Of a stretch of DNA of 64,000 nt, positions 9,268-17,490 are shown one piece after another. Source of the DNA: Pseudomonadota bacterium (GTDB lineage Bacteria > Desulfobacterota > Binatia > Binatales > Binataceae); contig JAJPHZ010000016.1 of the NCBI GenBank assembly GCA_021325025.1, forward strand, positions 248,001 to 312,000, written 5' to 3'. Under the pieces are notes generated by a model. That model made no database searches and was not told the DNA's origin. It was given only the letters and a program-made list of their open reading frames with translations. Numbering within the stretch: position 1 is the first letter of the stretch; the number at the start of each line of letters is the position of its first letter. Both the position numbers and the translations under genes were made by a program.

Positions 9268-10092
9268 CTACAGGCTGGCCGGCGGCGGCGCCGCCTCGTA
9301 CGCATCAATCACTTCGGCCGAGGGACCGAACATTTTAAGTTCGCCGTGTTCCAGCCATAGCGCCTGCTCGCAAAGCTGGCGCAACAGCGCCAACTGGTGG
9401 GCCACGAAGATCAGGGTCTTGCCGCTTTGCTTGAGCCCGATGATCTCCGCGATGCATTTTTCCTGGAACTCGGTGTCGCCCACCGCCAGCACTTCGTCGA
9501 TCACCAGGATGTCCGGATCGACCCGCACCGCGACCGAAAACGCCAGCCGCAGGACCATCCCGCTGGAATAGGTCCGCAGCGGCTCGTCGATGAACTTGGC
9601 CAGCCCGGAGAACTCCACGATGCGGTCGAACTGCGCGTAAGTCTGCTGTCGCGTCAGCCCGAGCAGCGACGCGTTGAGCATCACGTTTTCCGCTCCGGTC
9701 AGGTCGGGATGGAACCCCGCGCCCAGTTCCATCAGGGCCGCGATTGTGCCGCGCACCTGAACCCGCCCGGCATCGGGGGTCGAGATGCCGGTGGCGCAGC
9801 GCAGCAGCGTGCTCTTGCCGGCGCCGTTGGCGCCCACCACCGCCAGGCTCGTGGCCGGGCTCAGCTCGAAGGACACGTTGCGCAGGGCATAAAAGACGTC
9901 ACTGCGCGTCCCGGTCAGCCACGCCATCAGGCCGCGCCGCAACAGCGTGCGCGACGCACCGTGAGCGTAGGTCTTCGACACCTTGTCGAAACGCAGCACC
10001 GGAGCGGGCACCGGCGCGGCCCGCGCCTGGGTTGCGGCGGGCGCGCCGCGGTCGTGCGCGGCGGCGGACGGGAGGGCGGCGTTGGGGTTCAT
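9268..10092 (-). CDS. wzt: ABC transporter ATP-binding protein for polysaccharide export (Wzt/KpsT/TagH type)
   Basis: A 274-residue nucleotide-binding subunit of a glycan exporter. It has Walker A GANGAGKST, the long Wzt-type Q-loop region (MELGAGFHPDLTGAENVMLN), the signature TYSSGMVLRLAFS, Walker B ILVIDEVLAVGD and the switch His in IFVAHQLALLRQL. The protein ends about 20 residues after the NBD core, so the C-terminal carbohydrate-binding domain of O9a-type Wzt proteins is absent. An N-terminal Ala/Pro-rich extension of about 30 residues precedes the NBD. It lies two bases after the permease stop and is clearly paired with it. Substrate choice must therefore lie elsewhere, as in KpsT-like exporters. 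Confidence 0.93.
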   Translation of the reverse strand: MNPNAALPSAAAHDRGAPAATQARAAPVPAPVLRFDKVSKTYAHGASRTLLRRGLMAWLTGTRSDVFYALRNVSFELSPATSLAVVGANGAGKSTLLRCATGISTPDAGRVQVRGTIAALMELGAGFHPDLTGAENVMLNASLLGLTRQQTYAQFDRIVEFSGLAKFIDEPLRTYSSGMVLRLAFSVAVRVDPDILVIDEVLAVGDTEFQEKCIAEIIGLKQSGKTLIFVAHQLALLRQLCEQALWLEHGELKMFGPSAEVIDAYEAAPPPASL

Positions 10093-10094
10093 CG

Positions 10095-10916
10095 CTACAG
10101 GTTATCCGCAAGGTTGCGCTCAAGGCGGCCAAACACGGTGAATCCCAGGCCCAGGCAGCCCAGCGATACGATCGTCATCGCAAACAGCACCATCGGGTCG
10201 GGCGCGCGCGAGTGCAGCAGCACCTGGCGTCCGGCCACAACCACCGCCGCGATCGGGTTTAACAGGTAGAACAGGCGCAAGCGCTCGGGTACCATTTCCA
10301 GCGAGTAGAAAATCGGTACCATCCAGAACATCACCACGTTGGACGCCTCGACCAGGTAGCGCACGTCGCGGTAATAGACATCCAGGGCGGCAGTGATCAG
10401 GGCCAGCCCGCACATGAACAGGATTTCCAGCCCCCAGATCAATCCGAGCCACGGCCAGAAACGGTTGACCCGGTATCCGAACATGAAAGCAATGGCGAGC
10501 AGCAGCGCGATCTGGATCAGGAAATGAAGGCAGTTGGCCAGCACCGCGGCGATCGGGAAAATCCGCCGCGGGCATCGCACCCGCTTGACCAGCGACTGAT
10601 TGTCGAGCAGCGAAGTGGTGCCCGCGTTGAGCGCCAGGCTGTAGAAATTAAACGGCACCAGGCCGCACAGTACGAACACGGCGAAGTGCGGGATGGCGGG
10701 GTTGGGATAGATGCGGGTGAAGACAAAGGTCAGCACCCCCATCATCACCAGCGGATTGGCGATCGACCACAGCATCCCCAGCGACATGTTGCGGTAGCGG
10801 ATGCGGAAATCCTTAAGCACCAGGTTTTCCAGCAGGAAGAGCAGGTTGCCGCCGCCGCGCCAGGGATTTAGGGTTGGAGGGGCCAGCGCCAGACCCGAAG
10901 AGCTACCGTCCTGCAT
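10095..10916 (-). CDS. wzm: ABC transporter permease for polysaccharide export (Wzm type)
   Basis: An ABC-2 type inner-membrane permease that flips or extrudes lipid-linked polysaccharide. Visible family features are the cytoplasmic VLKDFRIRYRNMSLGMLWSI block before the first helix, followed by NPLVMMGVLTFVF. There are six predicted membrane helices, with the SLVKRVRCPRRIFPIAAVLA and DVYYRDVRYLVEASNVVMFW segments conserved in Wzm proteins. The start at 10916 (MQDGSSSG) is chosen because it gives a normal N-terminus. The frame stays open to an ATG at 11027, adding a basic 37-residue stretch, and neither start has a convincing ribosome site. It is translated just before wzt and is divergent from the GT4 gene. 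Confidence 0.9.
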   Translation of the reverse strand: MQDGSSSGLALAPPTLNPWRGGGNLLFLLENLVLKDFRIRYRNMSLGMLWSIANPLVMMGVLTFVFTRIYPNPAIPHFAVFVLCGLVPFNFYSLALNAGTTSLLDNQSLVKRVRCPRRIFPIAAVLANCLHFLIQIALLLAIAFMFGYRVNRFWPWLGLIWGLEILFMCGLALITAALDVYYRDVRYLVEASNVVMFWMVPIFYSLEMVPERLRLFYLLNPIAAVVVAGRQVLLHSRAPDPMVLFAMTIVSLGCLGLGFTVFGRLERNLADNL

Positions 10917-11091
10917 TGAAGCTGTTGTGTTCAACCGATATCCGCCACCCTGACGGCCGCTGCGCGCCGCGCGCTGCCGCGCACCTCCACCCTGCGGCGC
11001 CTGGTTTTGCAAAATCTTCCGCGTCATCGGCCCCGTCAGTCAAGATGATCGGTGCGGCGGCGATGGCGCGCAGCGGCGGAGGTGGCGGCTG

Positions 11092-12300
11092 ATGGCGGCG
11101 GCGGAGGCCACGCGGCGGCTTCGAATCGGTATCATCACCGACGGTCTGATGGAGCGCGGATGCGGCGGCGAAGTGCGCATCGCCAACGGCGGCGTCGGCG
11201 TCTATATCTATCAGCTCATCAAGCATCTGCTCCAAGCCGACGCCGTTAACGAATACTTCCTCATCCGGTTTGGCGCGGGTACGCTCGACATCTATCGCCA
11301 CCCGCGCGCCAGGTGCGTTTTTTTGCCGGCCTCCAGGCTCAGCCGGACGCTGGGGCTGGCCGATTTTCCCTATCCCGGCATCGTCCGGCGGCTGGGGCTG
11401 GACCTGCTGCATTATCCCAATCAGTTCGGCGGCGCCTTCCTGCCGCGCCGCATCAAGCGCGTGGCGACGCTGCACGACCTGACGCCGCTGCTGTTTGCGC
11501 ATCTGCATCCCCGGCGCCGGGTGCTGGGTTTCCGCCTGCTGGCGCGCGCCGCGCTGCGCCGCTGCGACCGCATCATAGTATATTCCGCCAACACGCGCCG
11601 TGATTTGCTGAGCGCCAACATGGCGGCGGGCGACGCGATTGTGACCATACCGCTGGGCGTCGATGCCGCATTCAGGCCGGGTATCGCTACCGACGATTTC
11701 GTGCGCCGTTATCAACTTCCGCATCGGTTCGTCCTGACCGTCGGGGTGCTGGAACCGCGCAAGAACCATATCGTCCTGCTCCACGCGCTGCGCCATCTGC
11801 ACGACCGGGGCGAAAAGCTGACGCTGGTCGTGATCGGACGCGAAGGATGGCGCTGGAGCAATCCGCTGACGCAGCCGCAATTCCGCTCCCTGGCGCCGTG
11901 GGTGCGAATCATCGCCGACGTTCCCGACGCCGAGCTGGCGGAGTTCTACAATCGCGCCGCGGTTTTCGCCTATCCATCGTTGTACGAAGGATTCGGCCTG
12001 CCGGTGCTGGAGGCGATGGCCTGCGGGACGCCGGTGGTTTGTTCGTCGGCCTCCGCCCTGCCTGAAGCGGGCGGCGATGCGGCTTTGTACGCCGACCCGC
12101 ACGACGCCGTCGAGTTGGCCGCCCAGCTCACGCGCGTGCTGACCGACGGCGCACTGCGGCAGCGGATGGTGGAGGCGGGATTGCGCCGGGCACGTCAATT
12201 CTCATGGCGGCGCACGGCCCAACAGACCATCGCGCTATATCAAAGCGTTTGCGGCGTCGTGCCCGCAGCCGTGCCGGTGACCAGCGGTGAAGGCTGCTGA
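11092..12300 (+). CDS. glycosyltransferase family 4 protein
   Basis: A 402-residue retaining GT-B glycosyltransferase of the glycosyltransferase family 4 type, likely cytoplasmic or membrane-associated. The N-terminal domain has an extended GCGGEVRIANGGVGVYIYQL loop and LHDLTPLLF. The C-terminal domain has TVGVLEPRKNHIVLLHAL and the donor-binding motif PSLYEGFGLPVLEAMACGTP with the two Glu of the E-x7-E site. It is divergent from wzm/wzt, and its last 14 bases overlap the next gene. Together these suggest assembly of the repeat unit of the exported glycan. The donor sugar cannot be read from sequence. Confidence 0.92.
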   Translation: MAAAEATRRLRIGIITDGLMERGCGGEVRIANGGVGVYIYQLIKHLLQADAVNEYFLIRFGAGTLDIYRHPRARCVFLPASRLSRTLGLADFPYPGIVRRLGLDLLHYPNQFGGAFLPRRIKRVATLHDLTPLLFAHLHPRRRVLGFRLLARAALRRCDRIIVYSANTRRDLLSANMAAGDAIVTIPLGVDAAFRPGIATDDFVRRYQLPHRFVLTVGVLEPRKNHIVLLHALRHLHDRGEKLTLVVIGREGWRWSNPLTQPQFRSLAPWVRIIADVPDAELAEFYNRAAVFAYPSLYEGFGLPVLEAMACGTPVVCSSASALPEAGGDAALYADPHDAVELAAQLTRVLTDGALRQRMVEAGLRRARQFSWRRTAQQTIALYQSVCGVVPAAVPVTSGEGC

Positions 12301-13762
12301 ACTCTCGCCGGCGCTCGAGGATTGGCTGGCCCGGCAAAGCGGCCGGCCGATGCCGTGGCTGGTCGCCTTCGCGATCCTGCTCGCAATCCAGATTAGCCCG
12401 TGGTGGTATCCGACGCCTGACGCCGTCGCCTATTTGTCGATTGCCCGCAGCATCGCGCTCACCCATCGCCTGCGCAATCTGGGCGGCATCCATCTCGGTT
12501 ATCCGCCCGGCTACCCGCTGCTGATTAGCCCGGCCTTTCTGATCTCCAGCCGCCCATTTGTAGCCCTCTCGCTGATGCACTGGGTGATGGCGATCATTTT
12601 CATGGCCGGGGTCTATCGATGGACCCGCTCCCTGGCGCCGACGGCGGCGGTGCTGCTGACCGGGCTGGTGATGGTCAACGTCGCGTTCTGGATCTACTTC
12701 CGGCGCACACTGAGTGAACTCGCCTTCATGACCGTGATGATCTGGAGCGTGATCACGCTCAACGCAGCGCTGGAAACAGGCTCCTTGCGCCGGAGCTTTA
12801 TGCTGACCGCGAGTGGCACGGTTCTGCTGATTGCACTGGTGGCGATCCGCGAGACCGGCATTCTACTGGCGGCGGGCTTTGCAGTGGCGGCGTTGCTCAT
12901 GGTTCGCGACCGGCGACTGCGATGGACCCAGGGGCTGGCAATGATCGGGGCGGCGGCGTCGCCAGCGATCGCCGGGGTGGGCGCCTTTCTTCTCTACGAC
13001 CTGGCCACGGCGCGCACCGCTCCCAGCGCCGTGTTCGGCACGCATCTAAGCGGCTTCCTTGACGCTGCGACGCCTGTTCTTCCACGCGTTGCCGAAGGGC
13101 TGCGCCTTCGCATCAGCGAGGTCGGCCGGCTGATTGTGCCCGGAATGTTCAAGGCATACGCCGGTCACGGCCAATGGTTGCACATCGACATTCTGATCTA
13201 CCTGGCCGTGTTCATCCTCATCGTGCTCGGATGGTGGCGCCTGATGCGCCGCCAGCGCGACGTGTTAGCCGCCACGGCGCCGTTTTACTTCGTCCTGTAC
13301 GCGCTGTGGGCGTTCGACGCCGATACCCGCTATCTGCTCCCGCTCCTGCCGCTACTCGTGGCCTGCCTGTGGTTCGCGATCGAGCCGCTCGCGCGCCGGC
13401 CGCTGAGCGCACTGGCAATCCTGCTGGCGGCGCATCTTGCCGTCGCGCTGGGCTATTGGACCGCCGTGGAAATTCCCCGTGGCCGGTCGTGCAACCGGCA
13501 ATGGGCGTGGGCCGCGGTCCTGGCGCGCGGGCTTAACGACGCAACCGGCATAGTGGTGGCGACGCATCAAGTGCCGCAGTGCGCGCGGCTGATGCTGTCG
13601 TTTCTGATCGACCGCCCGGTGCCGGAGCGGACGAGTGCGGGCGAGTTTGCCGATGCGCGCCGGCTCTTGGACCGATGGGACGATCCCAATCCGCCGGGAT
13701 TTGAAGTCCGCCGCCGCGCCGGACCCTACAAATTGTTGGTATGGAAGGGCAGCCCCGACTGA
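12287..13762 (+). CDS. polytopic membrane protein, GT-C/GT39-like glycosyltransferase
   Basis: A 491-residue inner-membrane protein with about 10-12 hydrophobic helices. The first extracytoplasmic loop carries YPTPDAVAYLSIARS, the position of the catalytic acidic residue in GT-C enzymes that use polyprenyl-phosphate sugars. It is followed by GYPPGYPLLISPAF and the FDADTRYLLPLLPLL segment, both typical of the GT39/PMT-like group. A GTG start at 12287 overlaps the preceding GT4 gene by 14 bases, which indicates translational coupling. A short soluble C-terminal tail ends the protein, without the IPT-like ectodomain seen on the three GT-C-like proteins further on. Its role in periplasmic glycan decoration is inferred. 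Confidence 0.75.
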   Translation: MKAAELSPALEDWLARQSGRPMPWLVAFAILLAIQISPWWYPTPDAVAYLSIARSIALTHRLRNLGGIHLGYPPGYPLLISPAFLISSRPFVALSLMHWVMAIIFMAGVYRWTRSLAPTAAVLLTGLVMVNVAFWIYFRRTLSELAFMTVMIWSVITLNAALETGSLRRSFMLTASGTVLLIALVAIRETGILLAAGFAVAALLMVRDRRLRWTQGLAMIGAAASPAIAGVGAFLLYDLATARTAPSAVFGTHLSGFLDAATPVLPRVAEGLRLRISEVGRLIVPGMFKAYAGHGQWLHIDILIYLAVFILIVLGWWRLMRRQRDVLAATAPFYFVLYALWAFDADTRYLLPLLPLLVACLWFAIEPLARRPLSALAILLAAHLAVALGYWTAVEIPRGRSCNRQWAWAAVLARGLNDATGIVVATHQVPQCARLMLSFLIDRPVPERTSAGEFADARRLLDRWDDPNPPGFEVRRRAGPYKLLVWKGSPD

Positions 13763-13805
13763 GACAAACTGCGGGTTCAGAGCCAGCGCGCAGAGGTTGA
13801 CCTTG

Positions 13806-14762
13806 ATGAAGATAGTGATACTCGACGGCTATTCGTTGAACCCGGGCGACCTGAGCTGGGAGGGGCTGCGGGCGTTGGGCGAGTTGGAAGTTTTCGATCG
13901 GACGCCGGAGGATTTGCTCCTGGAACGCGCCGCGCCGGCCGAAATAATCCTGATCAACAAGATTCATCTGCCCGCAGAAATCCTCAAACAGCTCCCAAAG
14001 CTGCGCTACATCGGCGTTCTGGCCACCGGCTACGACGTGGTCGACACCGCCGCGGCGCGCGAACTGAACATTGCCGTCACCAATATTCCGATCTATGGGA
14101 CCAACTCGGTGGCGCAATTCACCTTTGCCCTAATCCTCGAACTGTGCCATCCGCCGGCCATTCACGCCGCCGCCACCCGCGCCGGGGAGTGGTCGCGATG
14201 CCCAGATTTCAGCTTCTGGAAAACGCCGCTCAGGGAGCTGGCCGGCAAGACCATGGGGATCATCGGGCTGGGGCGGATTGGCCGGCGCGTGGGTGAAATC
14301 GCCGTGGCGATGGGTCTGCGGGTGATCGCCGCCGACGCAGTGCAAAGCCCGGTGCCCGACTGGCCGGGCTTTCGCTGGTGCGAAGTGGACGAACTGCTCG
14401 CCGCGTCCGATATCGTCAGTTTGCACTGTCCGCTACTCCCGAGCACCAAAGGAATCATCAATGCCGCATCGCTCGCCAAAATGAAGCCCGGCGCGATTCT
14501 CATCAATACCTCGCGTGGAGCGCTGGTCGTCGAGCAGGATCTGGCCGACGCGCTCAGCGCGGGCCGCCTGGCGGGCGCCGCGGTTGACGTGCTGTCCGTC
14601 GAGCCGCCCCCGCCCGACCATCCTCTGCTCCACGCCCGCAACTGTATCGTGACCCCCCACATCGCCTGGGCCACCAAAGAAGCCCGCACCCGCCTGCTCG
14701 ACACGGCAATCGCCAATCTGCGCGCCTTTCTGGAGGGCCATCCGGTCAACGTCGTCAATTAG
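13806..14762 (+). CDS. D-2-hydroxyacid dehydrogenase (glycerate dehydrogenase/hydroxypyruvate reductase-like)
   Basis: A 318-residue NAD(P)-dependent dehydrogenase. The opening MKIVILDGYSLNPGDLSW, followed by EGL, is characteristic of the glycerate dehydrogenase branch. The Rossmann motif is GIIGLGRIGRRVGEIA. The catalytic set is Arg in NTSRGALVVEQ, Glu in VLSVEPPPPDHPL and His in TPHIAWATKEAR. The start at 13806 fits the family; the longer upstream frame is antisense or overlapping noise. It lies 43 bases after the GT-C gene in the same direction. A place in glycan precursor supply (for example glyceric acid units) is possible but speculative; serine or glyoxylate metabolism is the default reading. 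Confidence 0.92.
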   Translation: MKIVILDGYSLNPGDLSWEGLRALGELEVFDRTPEDLLLERAAPAEIILINKIHLPAEILKQLPKLRYIGVLATGYDVVDTAAARELNIAVTNIPIYGTNSVAQFTFALILELCHPPAIHAAATRAGEWSRCPDFSFWKTPLRELAGKTMGIIGLGRIGRRVGEIAVAMGLRVIAADAVQSPVPDWPGFRWCEVDELLAASDIVSLHCPLLPSTKGIINAASLAKMKPGAILINTSRGALVVEQDLADALSAGRLAGAAVDVLSVEPPPPDHPLLHARNCIVTPHIAWATKEARTRLLDTAIANLRAFLEGHPVNVVN

Positions 14763-14805
14763 GGACAAGCCCGGAACCGGATCTTGCGGTGATTTGAAGC
14801 GTAGT

Positions 14806-14856
14806 AGGCAGGCGTCCTCGCCTCGCATCGATGCGCGAGCGTTTGTTGCTCACGTC
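14806..14856. repeat. single copy of an intergenic repeat unit (about 50 bp)
   Basis: Contains GGCGTCC, then GATGCGCGAGC and TTTGTTGCTC. The same elements in the same order make up both arms of the inverted element at 51898-52013. It sits in the 146-base gap between the dehydrogenase and a convergent GT4 gene. This is one half-site; no inverted partner is seen here. Confidence 0.5.
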
Positions 14857-14908
14857 ACCGATGAAAGGTCTTGCAGATAGATATGGCCTGGCCGCAGATG
14901 TGGCGACA

Positions 14909-16102
14909 TCAGCGGCCGTAGACCAGTGATTCGTATACCTCCTCGATCTGTGCCACCGAGCTGTCCACGCCGAGTTCTTCAGCGTGCGCGCGAAACCAGG
15001 TATAGGTGCGGTGCACCAGTTCGGGACCGGTGGCGTGCGCGCGGATTATCGCTTCGGCCAGCGCGGCGGGTTGCGCCGATGGCGCGACAAAGCCGTTGAT
15101 ACCGTCGGCGACGAGGCTGGTTGCGGCATTGTCCGCGCCTTCGACCACGACCGACGGCGTGCCGCGGGCGGCGGCTTCGACCACCACCAGGCCGTAGCCC
15201 TCGCGCCGGGAGGGGAGCAGCAGACACAACGCCCTACCCATCGCGCAGTCGATTTCCTTCCACGACTTAAATCCCGGACATTCGATCGCATCCTCAAGCC
15301 CCAGGCGCGCGATCTCTTTCAGCACCCGCGGCCGCTCGGGACCGTCGCCGAAAATCAATCCGCGCAGACCCGGGATCTGGCGGCGGGCGATTGCGATCGC
15401 GTCAGGGATTACGCTGACCTGCTTTTCCGGGATATGCCGGCCCGCGAACACAACCAGCGGTTCGCGCTTCATCTCGGCGGGCGGCGGCAGGATCGGGCCG
15501 TCGTAGATGCCCTTGAGAACCACCGGCGTGCCGCGGTAGCCGTGCTGGCGCAAAACCTCGGCGGCCAGAGTGGACAGCGTGAATGCGGGACCGGTGAGCG
15601 AAATGCACAACTTCTGCACCGCGGCGCCGGCCGCTCCGCCGGCTCGCCCAAGGTAGTCGCGCCAATAGTCAGGCGGCCACACCTCGACCCAATCGGTCAC
15701 GACCTTCGGTCCACCGGCCGCCTGCGCCATCGCGGCCGAAATCAACGGAAAGTAGGGAAAACTGCACGTATGGACGACATCGTAGCGGCGCCGATTGCGC
15801 AGCAGATGGCGCAGCACGGCGATTCCGAAGCGCAGCGGCGGTGCGATGCGCCGCCGACCCGACGCGGTGTAAAGCTGCCGTCCCCCGTCAAGGCCGATCA
15901 CTTCCACACCCGGCGGTGCGTCGGGGGTTTCGTGCACGTTCCACTGCGTGCGGGTCAGGTAGGTCACGCGATGGCGCGCCGCCAGGCGCTGCGCCACCGC
16001 GCGATACCATCGTTCGCATCCGCCGATGGTGTGCGGATACAGGCAGTCGTAGACGATCGCGACCCGCAGCGGCGCGGTGCGGGCTGTGGCGCTAGCGCTC
16101 AT
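14909..16102 (-). CDS. glycosyltransferase family 4 protein
   Basis: A 397-residue GT-B glycosyltransferase. It begins with a short Ser/Ala/Thr-rich tail, then RVAIVYDCLYPHTIGGCERW, the acceptor-side loop with Gly-Gly and Glu. The C-terminal domain has VVFAGRHIPEKQVSVIPDAI, LIFGDGPERPRVL and LPSRREGYGLVVVEAAARGT with the E-x7-E arrangement. The gene overlaps the upstream GT2 gene by 11 bases on the minus strand, so the pair is one transcription unit. The GT2 partner may make or use a lipid-linked sugar that this enzyme extends. Confidence 0.92.
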   Translation of the reverse strand: MSASATARTAPLRVAIVYDCLYPHTIGGCERWYRAVAQRLAARHRVTYLTRTQWNVHETPDAPPGVEVIGLDGGRQLYTASGRRRIAPPLRFGIAVLRHLLRNRRRYDVVHTCSFPYFPLISAAMAQAAGGPKVVTDWVEVWPPDYWRDYLGRAGGAAGAAVQKLCISLTGPAFTLSTLAAEVLRQHGYRGTPVVLKGIYDGPILPPPAEMKREPLVVFAGRHIPEKQVSVIPDAIAIARRQIPGLRGLIFGDGPERPRVLKEIARLGLEDAIECPGFKSWKEIDCAMGRALCLLLPSRREGYGLVVVEAAARGTPSVVVEGADNAATSLVADGINGFVAPSAQPAALAEAIIRAHATGPELVHRTYTWFRAHAEELGVDSSVAQIEEVYESLVYGR

Positions 16103-17306
16103 CGGAGGGCGGCCGCACCAGCCACAGCAGGCTCAAAAAGAAGGAGGAAAAAATCGTCTGCGCACCGATTATCATCAATGTCGAGGCCTGCGTGGCGGGC
16201 CGGATTGCGTTGAGCGCACCCATCCCGCTTTGCAGCCATCGCACCAGGATGCGCAGGTCCAACACAAAGCCGGCTGCAAACAGTAGCGCGCCCACCGCGA
16301 TTCCCCGCTCCAGGTTGAAATGGCGCTGCATGCTCTCGATCAGCGGATCGGCGGCGTACAACCCCGCGCCGTGCGTATAAGCCTTGGCGAACAGGCCCGT
16401 CATCACGACCTGAAACCCCAGGATGCTCAGCAGGCTGCCCACCAGCATATAGTGGTAGTCGAAGGTAAGCACGCCGATTCGCACCGGCCCCCAGCCCAGC
16501 GCAATCAGCGGAACCAGGCCCAGCAGCATCAGCACGGCCCCCGGAATCAGGAACAGCCAGGTCGGCGAATGCAGCAGCATGAAGCGCAGATGGCGCCAGC
16601 CGTCGCGCAGCGGCCGCAGATGCGGTCCGTGCGCAGCGCGGCCGTCGCGCCGCAGCGTGACCGGAATATCGACGATCCGCATGTTGGCCAGCGACGCCTT
16701 GATCACCATCTCGGAGGCGAATTCCATCCCGGGCGCGCTCGCCTTCATCCGCCGATAGGCCTGGCGCGTCAGGGCGCGCATCCCGCAATGGGCGTCGGAA
16801 ACCCGCCCTTTGAAGAACAGATTGAGGATGCCCGACAGCAGTGGATTGCCGATGCGGCGGTTGAGCCAGGGCATCGCGCCGGCTTCGATCCGTCCCAGCA
16901 CCCGCGACCCCATCACCAGGTCGGCGCCGGCGCGTAGCTCATCGACGAATCGGCCCAGCTCCGACAGATCGTAGGAGTCGTCGGCGTCGGCCATCACGAG
17001 CAGCTCCCCGCGCGCCTCCTCGGCGCCGCGCCGCAGCGCGTTGCCGTAGCCGCGCCGCGGCTCGAGTACGACCCGCGCGCCCGCCGCTCGCGCGATTTCC
17101 GGCGAACCGTCCTCCGAGCCGTTGTCGACCACCACCACTTCGCCGCGCAGTCCAAGGCGGTGCATCGTCTCGAGCGCCGCCGTCACGCACGTCCCCACCG
17201 TTTCGGCTTCATTGAGGCAGGGGAGCACGACGGACACCTCAAGGTCGGCGTCCGCCTTGGCGGCGGTCTCGATTGCTGCTTCGCCTTTGCCCGAAGTTGC
17301 GTTCAT
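16092..17306 (-). CDS. glycosyltransferase family 2 protein with C-terminal membrane helices (polyprenyl-phosphate glycosyltransferase-like)
   Basis: A 404-residue protein. The GT-A domain (about 22-240) has VSVVLPCLNEAETVGTCVTA, VVVDNGSEDGSPEIARAAGA, MADADDSYDLSEL as the DxD site, and the RVSDAHCGMRALTRQAYRRM block typical of dolichyl-phosphate mannosyltransferase-like GT2 enzymes. Four hydrophobic helices follow in the C-terminal part. Such enzymes charge polyprenyl phosphate with a sugar, which GT-C enzymes use outside. That fits the neighbouring GT-C-like genes starting at 12287 and 17491. It is the first gene of a minus-strand pair, and its start region faces the GT-C operon, with about 180 bases between. 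Confidence 0.9.
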   Translation of the reverse strand: MNATSGKGEAAIETAAKADADLEVSVVLPCLNEAETVGTCVTAALETMHRLGLRGEVVVVDNGSEDGSPEIARAAGARVVLEPRRGYGNALRRGAEEARGELLVMADADDSYDLSELGRFVDELRAGADLVMGSRVLGRIEAGAMPWLNRRIGNPLLSGILNLFFKGRVSDAHCGMRALTRQAYRRMKASAPGMEFASEMVIKASLANMRIVDIPVTLRRDGRAAHGPHLRPLRDGWRHLRFMLLHSPTWLFLIPGAVLMLLGLVPLIALGWGPVRIGVLTFDYHYMLVGSLLSILGFQVVMTGLFAKAYTHGAGLYAADPLIESMQRHFNLERGIAVGALLFAAGFVLDLRILVRWLQSGMGALNAIRPATQASTLMIIGAQTIFSSFFLSLLWLVRPPSDER

Positions 17307-17490
17307 CGGCCGGTCACCGTGAATCTTGTAACCTGGATTGACCGAGCAAGGAATCTAGCAAAAAGCGGCCACCTTGTGTCATATTCTGGTCGCGTTGGCG
17401 GCGGCGGATTTCGTTCGACTCGCGGGCAGAGATGTGTGTTTAGGGCTGGTCCGGGTTCGACGGCGAAACCGCTGCCAGGTCATCTTGTTT

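Noticed and set aside
10903..12198. 431-codon frame antisense to the GT4 gene
   Set aside because: The translation is low in hydrophobic structure, rich in Gln/Arg, and without motifs; the opposite strand encodes a full glycosyltransferase.
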